A DNA stretch of 14,968 nucleotides from JANWYT01 sp034432435 (lineage in GTDB: Bacteria > Chloroflexota > Anaerolineae > Aggregatilineales > Phototrophicaceae), in the NCBI GenBank assembly GCA_034432435.1, contig DAOUBS010000161.1, positions 1 to 14,968 of the forward strand, in the 5' to 3' direction. Position 1 is the first letter of the stretch. Every line of letters begins with the position of its first letter. The position numbers were made by a program, and so were the translations under genes. This document shows, one piece after another, positions 6,562-13,225 of this stretch. Below the pieces are notes generated by a model. That model was not told where the DNA came from and searched no databases. It worked only from the letters and a program-made list of their open reading frames with translations.

Positions 6562-7575
6562 ATGCAGCTCAACGAACTCTGGTTTATCTTGATCGCCGTG
6601 TTGTTCATCGGCTTCTTCTTCCTTGAAGGATTCGACTATGGCGTGGGCGTCCTGCTGCCGTTCATCAGCAAAGACGACACAGAGCGCCGCCTCGTCATCA
6701 ACAGCATCGGCCCGGTGTGGGACGCCAACGAGGTGTGGCTGCTGACGGCAGGCGGGGCGATGTTCGCTGCCTTCCCCCACTGGTACGCCACGATGTTCAG
6801 CGGGTTTTACCTGCCGCTGTTCCTGATCCTGCTGGGGTTGATCGTGCGCGGCGTCGCGTTCGAGTTCCGCAGCAAGATGGAAGACGTGCGCTGGCGTCGC
6901 GGCTGGGACTACGCCATCTTCGTCGGCAGCCTGCTGCCCGCGATCCTCTTCGGGGTGGCCTTTGCGAACATCGTGCGCGGCCTCGCCATCGACGCCAACA
7001 TGAACTACGTCGGCAGTTTTTTCGACCTGCTGAACCCCTACTCGCTGTTGGGCGGGGTAGTAACGCTGGCGCTGTTCGTGCTGCACGGTGCGCTCTTCCT
7101 TGAACTCAAGGTCGATTCGCCCATCCGCGAGCGGGTGCAGGCGCTGCTCGTGCCATCATGGCTGGCAGCGCTCATCCTCACCGTGCTGTTCGTCGCCTTC
7201 AGCTTCGTCGATACGCCCATGTTCGCCAATGTGAACGTGGTGCAGGTGATCGCGCTGGCAACGGCGGTGGCCGCTCTGCTGGCCACTGGTTTCTATGTGT
7301 TCCGCAGGCGGTATGGACTGTCCTTCATCGCCAACGGTCTGACGATCGTTGGGGTGGTCGTGCTCTTGTTCAGCAGCCTGTTCCCCAATGTGATGCCGTC
7401 ATCGATTGACCCGGCTTTTAGCCTCACGGTCTACAACGCGTCCAGTACACCCTACACACTCTCGATCATGACGGGCATTGCGCTGTTCTTCGTTCCTCTT
7501 GTGCTGCTGTATCAGGGGTGGACTTATTGGGTCTTCCGTAAGCGCCTCACCCTGAGCAGCCATCTCGAATACTAG
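6562..7575 (+). CDS. cydB: CydB: cytochrome bd quinol oxidase subunit II
   Basis: A 337-residue integral subunit that pairs with CydA and supports haem insertion and proton access. It shows the family start FFLEGFDYGVG (Asp25, equivalent to E. coli Asp29), the core GPVWDANEVWLLTAGGAMFAAF (about 50-71, Trp53 equivalent to E. coli Trp57) and FYLPLFLILLGLIVRGVAFEFR. About eight hydrophobic helices follow to the end (YQGWTYWVFRKRL). AGGAG at 6548-6552 is nine bases from ATG 6562 but only three from an in-frame ATG at 6556, so 6562 is preferred. The gene is cotranscribed with cydA and ends 24 bases before a strong terminator. No small CydX-like frame follows. Confidence 0.96.
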   Translation: MQLNELWFILIAVLFIGFFFLEGFDYGVGVLLPFISKDDTERRLVINSIGPVWDANEVWLLTAGGAMFAAFPHWYATMFSGFYLPLFLILLGLIVRGVAFEFRSKMEDVRWRRGWDYAIFVGSLLPAILFGVAFANIVRGLAIDANMNYVGSFFDLLNPYSLLGGVVTLALFVLHGALFLELKVDSPIRERVQALLVPSWLAALILTVLFVAFSFVDTPMFANVNVVQVIALATAVAALLATGFYVFRRRYGLSFIANGLTIVGVVVLLFSSLFPNVMPSSIDPAFSLTVYNASSTPYTLSIMTGIALFFVPLVLLYQGWTYWVFRKRLTLSSHLEY

Positions 7576-7599
7576 CCTCAACTGGCGCGTTGTAACGGG

Positions 7600-7634
7600 A
7601 CGGGCGGAGATGAACCTCCGCCCGTTGTTTTTTC
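7600..7634 (+). terminator. Intrinsic terminator of the cyd cluster
   Basis: CGGGCGGAG (7601-7609), a six-base loop ATGAAC, then CTCCGCCCG (7616-7624), with an extra A-T pair at the base, followed by TTGTTTTTT. A perfect nine-base GC stem plus a T-run is a textbook rho-independent terminator, placed 24 bases after cydB. Confidence 0.93.
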
Positions 7635-7681
7635 TGGGGCGGCTTACCGTGCCCCTTCAACGGCGTGGCTGCGGTTCAGCC

Positions 7682-7710
7682 TAGAGCCTGCCCCCGCAAC
7701 GCGCTACAAT
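7682..7710 (+). promoter_or_regulatory. Candidate promoter for the Wzz/DUF2304 pair
   Basis: A -10 box TACAAT (7705-7710, five of six) lies 17 bases after a weak -35 TAGAGC (7682-7687, three of six). The predicted start is about 27 bases before the Wzz-type gene and downstream of the cyd terminator, so the pair should be a separate unit. Confidence 0.5.
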
Positions 7711-7743
7711 GCCATCACACATAGCAAGGGGGAACACACACCC

Positions 7744-8412
7744 ATGAACATCTTGGACTATGGTCGTATTCTGCTGCGGCGAGGTTGGATCTTGGTGCTG
7801 TTGGCGGCGCTGGCCGGGGCCGGCGCGTACTTCTTCAGCCAGATGATAACGCCCGTTTACCGCTCGACGCAGACCATCCTCGTCGTGCCCTCGCGCAGCG
7901 ACAACGGCCTGACGCTGGCTGCCGTGCAGCTGCTTAACAACCGCGTGGCTTACCTGCAAAGCGACCTCGTCGCCCAGCGTATCATCGACCAGCTTCAGCT
8001 CGATATGCTGCCCTCTGACCTGCGGACGCGCACGACGATCACCCCGCTGCGCGAGAATCTGACGATTCAGATCGATGTGGACATGGAAGCGCCCAGCCCA
8101 GAGGACGCCGATCGCCTTATCAACCCGATCACAGCAGCGTGGGGCGCAGCGCTCATCCAATATCAGAACCAACTCAACCAGAACGCCCGCAGCGAAGACC
8201 GCATCACCGCCCAGCCGCAGGACAACCCGCGCGTGAGCCTCCTGCGCCCCAACATGCGGATCAACGTCCTGATCGGGGTGTTGGCCGGGTTGTTCGTCGG
8301 CGGTGTGATCGTCTTTGTGCTCGAATTCTTGGAGAGCGGCATCGTGCGCAGCCGCGCCGACATGGAGCGTGATGGCTTCGTCGTGCTGGCTGCCGTGCCG
8401 GATGTCGCCTAG
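7744..8412 (+). CDS. Wzz/CpsC-type polysaccharide chain-length determinant (co-polymerase)
   Basis: A 222-residue protein with the layout of polysaccharide co-polymerases: a short cytoplasmic start MNILDYGRILLRRGW, a membrane helix at about 15-35, the after-helix motif PVYRSTQTILVVPS, an extracytoplasmic domain of about 140 residues with predicted helices (LLNNRVAYLQSDLVAQRII), a second helix at about 175-198, and a cytoplasmic tail ending GFVVLAAVPDVA. Such proteins set the chain length of, or help export, surface polysaccharides. The tail resembles forms that act with a tyrosine kinase of the CpsD type, but none follows. A G-rich ribosome-binding site (GGGGGA) lies 10 bases upstream of ATG. 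It is followed directly by a DUF2304 gene. The family call is firm; the polysaccharide is unknown. Confidence 0.82.
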   Translation: MNILDYGRILLRRGWILVLLAALAGAGAYFFSQMITPVYRSTQTILVVPSRSDNGLTLAAVQLLNNRVAYLQSDLVAQRIIDQLQLDMLPSDLRTRTTITPLRENLTIQIDVDMEAPSPEDADRLINPITAAWGAALIQYQNQLNQNARSEDRITAQPQDNPRVSLLRPNMRINVLIGVLAGLFVGGVIVFVLEFLESGIVRSRADMERDGFVVLAAVPDVA

Positions 8413-8419
8413 CCAGCCG

Positions 8420-8851
8420 ATGGATCGCGCGGTCGTCTTCACGCTGGGGGCGTCGCTCATCGCCCTGCTCATCGTCTTAGAGCTGGTGCGCCGCCGCCGC
8501 TTGCGTGAAAGCTATTCCCTGCTGTGGTTAGGGATCGCCGTAGGGATGATCGTGCTGTCAGGCTGGCGCGATCTGCTGCACGGCCTTGCCGCGTTGGTCG
8601 GCATTGCCTACCCGCCTAACCTGCTCTTCTTGCTGGCGGTGCTGGCGATCTTGGCGATGCTGCTGTACTTATCGACAGTCATCAGCCGCCTGACGCAAGA
8701 AAACCGCGAGCTGGCCCAGCGCTTCGCTCTGCTGCAATTTGAGCTAGAGCGCGTTCGGGAACGTGCCGAAGCCGTACAAGATCATCGCCAGCAAGAGGGC
8801 GAGCACCAAGATCCCGAAGTAGCCCAACAGGGGGGAGAGCATCGCGTTTGA
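8420..8851 (+). CDS. DUF2304-family small membrane protein
   Basis: A 143-residue protein of the DUF2304 family, whose function is not established but which is often coded near glycosyltransferase and surface-polysaccharide genes. Three hydrophobic segments are seen (about 6-22, 33-60 and 66-90). The family core includes RRRRLRESYSLLWL and the loop YPPNLLFLLAVLAILAMLL, then a coiled-coil-like stretch SRLTQENRELAQRFALLQFE. The ATG at 8420 starts seven bases after the upstream stop. An in-frame ATG at 8402 overlaps that stop and is possible; neither has a clear Shine-Dalgarno, so coupled translation is likely. Residues 109-143 (a Gln/Glu-rich tail) are coded opposite the last 36 codons of the rhomboid gene. 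The true family domain probably ends near residue 115. Confidence 0.8.
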   Translation: MDRAVVFTLGASLIALLIVLELVRRRRLRESYSLLWLGIAVGMIVLSGWRDLLHGLAALVGIAYPPNLLFLLAVLAILAMLLYLSTVISRLTQENRELAQRFALLQFELERVRERAEAVQDHRQQEGEHQDPEVAQQGGEHRV

Positions 8852-9598
8852 CCAGCGGTTGGTATCCTCGATCGTGCCCGCCACGGCCAGCTCAGTCGAG
8901 TTTTGGGGGGGCAGACTCTGCGCTTTGGTGTACTTGAGGCGGACGGGCAGCAGCCACGCGATGGTTGCCCCGCCGATGAAGCCGCCGATGTGCGCCCAGT
9001 TGTCCACGCGCGAGCCGGGCACAAACCCGATGAAGGTGAACGCCCCCAGATAGACCAAATTCTGCACCAGCACTTGGCGGATGCGCTGGCCGAACAGGCG
9101 GCGATTCGTGTAGAGGAAGACCATCTGCGCTGCCCACACGGCCAAGATCGCGCCGCTGGCCCCCACGCTGGGGATGGCGTAGTTGCCGATGCCCGCGCTG
9201 GCGACTGACCCCGCCAGCCCACCCAAGAAGTAGATCGCCAAGAAGCGCTGCTGCCCGTAGAACATCTCCACTTCGCGCCCTAGCGTGTAGAGCGCGAACA
9301 TGTTCAGCACGATGTGCGGCAGGCTGGCGTGCAGGAACATCGCTGTGAGCAGGCGCTGGAACTGCAAATCGCCCAGCACCGCGGCGGGGAAGAGCGCCCC
9401 CCACAGGAACAAATCCGGCACGAACTGCGTCAGGCCGTACAGGGCGATGTTGACCGCGATCAGGCCGTAGGTAATCGACGGGGTGCGCTCGGCCACTTCC
9501 ACGCGGATACGCACGCGCACGTTGGCCGCTGCGTCGCGCATGTCGTTTTCGTCGTCATCGGGCGGAACTTCCAACGGGTGGCGCGGGGGACGAGACAT
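8744..9598 (-). CDS. Rhomboid-family intramembrane serine protease
   Basis: A 284-residue polytopic protease that cuts substrates within the membrane by a Ser-His dyad. After a charged N-terminus rich in Asp/Glu/Arg come the first helix (about 42-62), HASLPHIVLNMFAL (His90, His95, Asn99 of the oxyanion region), the nucleophile motif GASGAI (Ser148) and the catalytic His in AHIGGFIGG (His203). A linker of about 35 residues then leads to an extra C-terminal helix (about 253-277), giving a 6+1 arrangement. ATG 9598-9596 is preferred, with AGGA nine bases upstream; an in-frame TTG lies at 9616. A TATGAT-like box on the minus strand (9688-9683) could be its -10. The 3' end overlaps the convergent DUF2304 frame. 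The substrate is unknown. Confidence 0.92.
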   Translation of the reverse strand: MSRPPRHPLEVPPDDDENDMRDAAANVRVRIRVEVAERTPSITYGLIAVNIALYGLTQFVPDLFLWGALFPAAVLGDLQFQRLLTAMFLHASLPHIVLNMFALYTLGREVEMFYGQQRFLAIYFLGGLAGSVASAGIGNYAIPSVGASGAILAVWAAQMVFLYTNRRLFGQRIRQVLVQNLVYLGAFTFIGFVPGSRVDNWAHIGGFIGGATIAWLLPVRLKYTKAQSLPPQNSTELAVAGTIEDTNRWSNAMLSPLLGYFGILVLALLLAMILYGFGTFPNAL

Positions 9599-9709
9599 AT
9601 CAGACCATCCTAACAATAACTAGCCAGCATAAGAAGACATGAGGGAATGGCCCAAGTAGATCGCGCGCCCCTCAACACATCCATCATAGCGCAGTGACGT
9701 TAACGCCTT

Positions 9710-10774
9710 CTAAACGCGCGGCAGATGATCGCAGCGCGTCGTGCCTTCGATCTCCAACACGAAGTCTGCGCCGAAGGCCAGCGCGGGGGTGAGCGCCCCC
9801 GTGGGCGATTCGGCCAGCGTGCGCTCGATCACCGGGATGGCCGCCCGCGCGGTGAACTCGTAGCCCTCGGCAGTCTCAAGCCACGCCTCGGCGCTGCCGC
9901 CGATCTCGTCGCTGGCGCGCGCCCACAGCGTGCTGCGCCCCTGCGCGCGAGCAGCGGCGTCGGGGCCGGCAATCGTGCGATCCAACACCGCGCCAATCAG
10001 CCACCGCAGCCCCGCGCTGCGCAGCAGGCCCGCCGCCGCCCCGCCGACGTTGGCCAGCGCGATAGCGCGCGGCGAAAAGGGCATGTAAGCCGTGATGTTC
10101 GGAATGCGGGTGGTGCGGTAGGCGGTGGCGATGTCGCCCCACGGAACGGGGATGGAGCGCCGCGCCCCGTTCAAGTATGGGATGTCCTTTGCGCCGCGCC
10201 CTAAGGGCTGGCTGACGATGCGTCCGTCACGGCGCACCTGCGCCCCCTGTGGCAGCATCTCGAGCACGCTGCGTGCCGTCCCCGCGCTCACTTGTGTCAG
10301 GGCCTGCACGCCAATCTCCAGCGTGCGCGCGTGCGGCACTTGCGCCGCGACATACGCCGCCAAGCAGTCCGACGGGATCACGTCGAAGCCTACCCCGCCG
10401 ATGAGCGCGATGCCCGTCTTGCTGGCCACCTCGTCGTAGCGGAAGGTGTTCTCCAACACGTGGATCTCGCCGGTGATGTCGAGGTAGTGGGTGTGGGTGG
10501 CGAGGCACGCGCGGATCATCGGGTCGGCGGCGTAGGTGAACGGCCCGGCTGCGTGGTAGACCAGCGCCACTTCCGCGGTGTGGCGCGCGATGGCTGTCAC
10601 GTCGTCCAGCGTAAAGGCGGCGTACTTGAAGCCGTAGCGCCGCCCAAGCTCGCGCAGCTTGGACTCATCGCGGCCTGCCAGCAGCGGGCGATGGCCGTGC
10701 GCGGCGGCCTTTTCAACCACCAGTTGGCCGGTGTATCCCGTCGCACCGTAAAGCATCCAGCGAGCGTCGCGCAT
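9710..10774 (-). CDS. Saccharopine dehydrogenase-like NAD(P)-binding oxidoreductase
   Basis: A 354-residue protein with an N-terminal Rossmann fold: MLYGATGYTGQLVVEKAAAHG (dinucleotide motif GATGYTG at residues 10-16), LLAGRDESKL (the strand and helix that read the cofactor phosphate or ribose), and HAAGPFTYAADPMIRACL, followed by THYLDITGEI. These match the Sacchrp_dh_NADP family, which includes saccharopine dehydrogenase and trans-acting enoyl reductases. It is shorter than full saccharopine reductase, and no lysine-pathway gene is nearby, so the substrate cannot be stated. The ATG is preceded by GGAGAGAGG four bases upstream, a strong ribosome-binding site. It is oriented with the sugar ABC genes but 146 bases downstream of them, so it is probably its own unit. 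Confidence 0.8.
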   Translation of the reverse strand: MRDARWMLYGATGYTGQLVVEKAAAHGHRPLLAGRDESKLRELGRRYGFKYAAFTLDDVTAIARHTAEVALVYHAAGPFTYAADPMIRACLATHTHYLDITGEIHVLENTFRYDEVASKTGIALIGGVGFDVIPSDCLAAYVAAQVPHARTLEIGVQALTQVSAGTARSVLEMLPQGAQVRRDGRIVSQPLGRGAKDIPYLNGARRSIPVPWGDIATAYRTTRIPNITAYMPFSPRAIALANVGGAAAGLLRSAGLRWLIGAVLDRTIAGPDAAARAQGRSTLWARASDEIGGSAEAWLETAEGYEFTARAAIPVIERTLAESPTGALTPALAFGADFVLEIEGTTRCDHLPRV

Positions 10775-10830
10775 AAAACCTCTCTCCGTTGATCAAGTCG
10801 GGACGCGGCCTGCCTGGTCTGCGGCGGCTG

Positions 10831-10849
10831 GCAGGGTAGTCACCCTTGC
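10831..10849 (-). other. Hairpin between the sugar ABC operon and the oxidoreductase gene
   Basis: On the minus strand GCAAGGGT, a short loop GACT, then ACCCTGC (one bulged A). It lies 72 bases past the UgpE-like stop, with no T-run after it. It could mark the end of the operon or lie in the leader of the oxidoreductase. The rest of 10775-10920 shows no other feature beyond a six-base CCTGCC/GGCAGG repeat (10809-10835). Confidence 0.3.
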
Positions 10850-10920
10850 GCCTCATGGATGCCGTTCATTCTACCTTCTCTCGCCGAAGATGTGGGTAAT
10901 GAATCACCCCATGCCGTGGA

Positions 10921-11754
10921 TCATTTGTCGCGCGTGATAGCAAACCCGCTCATGAACTGTTTTTGCAGCAACACGAACAGCACCAGCGGCGGCAGCGAGG
11001 CGACGATCCCGGCCGCCATCAGCACGCCGTAATCCGGCACGATGCCGAACTGCGCTGCGTTGCGCACCCCCACTTGGATCACCTGCTGCGTCGGATCGTT
11101 GACGATGAACACCGGCCAGAGGTATTGATTCCACGCGCTGATGAACTGGATGAGCGAGTGCGCGGCGATAACGTTCAACGACATCGGGATCAGCACACTG
11201 ACGAGGAAGCGCAGCGGCGTTGCCCCGTCGATCTGCGCGGCCTCGGCCAGCTCGCGCGGGATGTTATGAAAGTGCTGCCGAAACAAAAACGCCCCAACCG
11301 CCGTCGCAAGGAAGGGGATGGTGAGTGCCAGCTGCGGGTGACGCTGCCCCCAGCCCAGCGCCGACATCATGTTGAACAACGGCAGCAGGATGATCTCAGT
11401 CGGCATGAGCAGGGTGAACAAGACGAAGAAGAACAGCACCGTCTTGCCGGGGAACTGGAAGTAGACGAAGGCCAGCCCAGCCAGCAGCGCTAGCAGCGTC
11501 TTGCCAATCACAGTCACGAGCGAGACGATCACCGTGTTGACGATCAACTGACCGAAGTTGAGCTTGTCGAACAGGTCGGCGACGTTGTTCGGCAGGTCGC
11601 TGCCGGGCGGGAAGAGGCGCGGCGGCGGGAAGAACAGCTCTTCCGCGGTCAGCGTGGCGCTCTGCAGCGCGTAGAGCGCCGGCAGGCACATAATGAAGCA
11701 GATGACGATCAAGGTGAGGTGTACGCCCCAGCGCGTGCGCGTGCTATTCGCCAT
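10921..11754 (-). CDS. Carbohydrate ABC transporter permease, UgpE/MalG type
   Basis: A 277-residue inner-membrane permease of the MalG/UgpE group, one half of the channel of a binding-protein-dependent sugar or glycerol-phosphate importer. Six helices are visible (about 10-29, 70-95, 104-128, 143-160, 188-210 and 242-262). The cytoplasmic EAA loop, ELAEAAQIDGATPLRFL (about 168-184), is the contact site for the ATPase. The motif ISAWNQYLWPVFIVND is characteristic of UgpE relatives, and the C-terminus reads QKQFMSGFAITRDK. Its ATG overlaps the last 11 bases of the upstream permease gene, so translation is probably coupled. There is no ATPase gene in the operon, so a shared UgpC/MsmK-type ATPase elsewhere is expected. 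The substrate is inferred only to be a carbohydrate. Confidence 0.92.
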   Translation of the reverse strand: MANSTRTRWGVHLTLIVICFIMCLPALYALQSATLTAEELFFPPPRLFPPGSDLPNNVADLFDKLNFGQLIVNTVIVSLVTVIGKTLLALLAGLAFVYFQFPGKTVLFFFVLFTLLMPTEIILLPLFNMMSALGWGQRHPQLALTIPFLATAVGAFLFRQHFHNIPRELAEAAQIDGATPLRFLVSVLIPMSLNVIAAHSLIQFISAWNQYLWPVFIVNDPTQQVIQVGVRNAAQFGIVPDYGVLMAAGIVASLPPLVLFVLLQKQFMSGFAITRDK

Positions 11755-13144
11755 AGGTGATCCGACTTTCCACTGTGCGGAACTGAAGCACCGTCAACCC
11801 AGCCACCAATAGGAAGAGGATGACAGCCTGCGCGGCCGCCAACCCCGCCGGCGAGCCGGGCGTGAAAGCGTCCTGATACAGTTTGTAGATCAGCACGTTA
11901 GTTGCACCGCCCAGCTCGCCCGCCGCGCCCAACGGCGGGCCGCCGCGCGTCAGCGTGTCAATCGCCCCGTAGATGCCGTAAAAGGCATACGTCACGTTGG
12001 TGACGAGCAGGAAGAACGAGAACGGGGCCAACAGCGGGAACGTCACCTGCCAAAAGCGCTGAACGCGGTTCGCCCCGTCGATCTGCGCGGCCTCTAGCAC
12101 GTCCGCGGGGACGTTCTGTAAACCCGCCACGTAGAACAGGATGTTGAAGCCCAAAATGTTCCAAACGCTAGCAGCGATGATCGACACGCGCGCCAAGTCC
12201 ACATCGCGGATCAAACTCAGCGTCGTGCCGGTGAAGGCGAACACGACGGAGTTGATCAGCCCGGCCTGCCCCTCGCGGAACATCGTGGCGAAGATCACCC
12301 CCGCCACCACCGGCGAGAGCGCAAACGGCCAGATCAACAGCGTGCGATAGACCGACGCAAAGCGAATCTTCTGCGAGACGAGCAGCGCAATCGACAGCGC
12401 CAGCGCCATGCTGATGACCGTGATGATGACCGTCAGCGCCATCGTGACAATGAAGCTGTTCTGGTAGACCGCGTCCTCCACCAGCCGCACGTAGTTGTCA
12501 AGGCAGACGAAGCGCTCCTGTGGCAGCGGAAACCGCCGACTGAACAGCGACAGGATCACCGTCTGCAAGCTGGGGTAGTAGAGGAAGATCAGCAGGTTGA
12601 TGAGCATGGGCAGCAGCAGCGCATACGGCAGCCAGCGGCTGCGGAAGTAGCCCGCCACGAAGGCGCTGCGCACGCCCCGCTTGAGATACGTCCAGTACGG
12701 CAGCAGCGCGATCAGCGCGCCGACCACGGTCAGCCCCACGCCGATGGCTTGGCTGGCGAAGCTGGCCTCAGGGTGGTAGGTGCAGTGCTGGGTGGTAAGG
12801 GTGAGGATCTGTGACGCGGGCAACGCCAACAGCCCCCCCAAGACGATCCAGCGTTTGCGCTGCGTGCCGATCACCCGCGCCGTTGCGAGCGCGCCGAACG
12901 CCCCGCCGATCAGCAGTGAGATCAGCCACTGCGCCACTGGCAGCGCGGCGTAGTGATCGGCGATGCGTTGGAGCGACTCGGGCAGTAGCGCGACGCTGCC
13001 CCCGAACCAGTCGAAGAAGCGCAGCACACCGCCCCAATTGGCCAGCGTGAACGCCATCAGAAAGACCAACGCCGCAGCCAACACGCCCCACATGAGCGCG
13101 CGCAGCACAGGCTCAAGGCGTGGATCTACAGGGCGATCTTGCAT
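11744..13144 (-). CDS. Carbohydrate ABC transporter permease, UgpA/MalF type, with extra N-terminal four-helix region
   Basis: A 466-residue permease; family members such as UgpA are about 290-300 residues. The canonical part begins near residue 168 (FRSRWLPYALLLPMLINLLIF) and carries six helices and the EAA loop DVLEAAQIDGANRVQRFW (about 348-365). Before it are about 165 residues with four more hydrophobic segments (about 14-35, 71-90, 99-116 and 132-153). MalF of E. coli also has extra N-terminal helices, but only two and with a large periplasmic loop, so this extension is unlike it. The ATG (13144-13142) has AGGA nine bases upstream. It lies 81 bases after the binding-protein gene, with a stem-loop in the gap, and overlaps the next permease by 11 bases. 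Confidence 0.9.
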   Translation of the reverse strand: MQDRPVDPRLEPVLRALMWGVLAAALVFLMAFTLANWGGVLRFFDWFGGSVALLPESLQRIADHYAALPVAQWLISLLIGGAFGALATARVIGTQRKRWIVLGGLLALPASQILTLTTQHCTYHPEASFASQAIGVGLTVVGALIALLPYWTYLKRGVRSAFVAGYFRSRWLPYALLLPMLINLLIFLYYPSLQTVILSLFSRRFPLPQERFVCLDNYVRLVEDAVYQNSFIVTMALTVIITVISMALALSIALLVSQKIRFASVYRTLLIWPFALSPVVAGVIFATMFREGQAGLINSVVFAFTGTTLSLIRDVDLARVSIIAASVWNILGFNILFYVAGLQNVPADVLEAAQIDGANRVQRFWQVTFPLLAPFSFFLLVTNVTYAFYGIYGAIDTLTRGGPPLGAAGELGGATNVLIYKLYQDAFTPGSPAGLAAAQAVILFLLVAGLTVLQFRTVESRITYGE

Positions 13145-13187
13145 AGCGAGGGATCCTCACAACCGATTTCAGCGTGCCGCGTGTCAT

Positions 13188-13214
13188 GGGGGGAACGCCC
13201 ACGTCGTCCCCCCC
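13188..13214 (-). other. Strong intercistronic stem-loop between binding-protein and permease genes
   Basis: Read on the minus strand: GGGGGG, G, ACG, a seven-base loop, CGT, T, CCCCCC. This gives ten pairs including one G-U. It sits 11 bases after the UgpB-like stop and has no T-run, so it is not a full terminator. Such structures commonly protect the abundant binding-protein message or reduce read-through into permease genes, as between malE and malF. That role is inferred. Confidence 0.6.
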
Positions 13215-13225
13215 GTTTTGCCGCC

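Noticed and set aside
7576..7600. A CydX-like small subunit gene after cydB
   Set aside because: Only 24 bases separate the cydB stop from the terminator stem, so there is no room for one.
8402..8419. Earlier start (ATG 8402) for the DUF2304 gene
   Set aside because: It adds only MSPSQP and overlaps the upstream stop. The start at 8420 begins at the conserved hydrophobic segment. It remains possible.
13188..13214. Intrinsic terminator after the binding-protein gene
   Set aside because: The stem is strong but no T-run follows on the minus strand, and the permeases downstream clearly belong to the same system.
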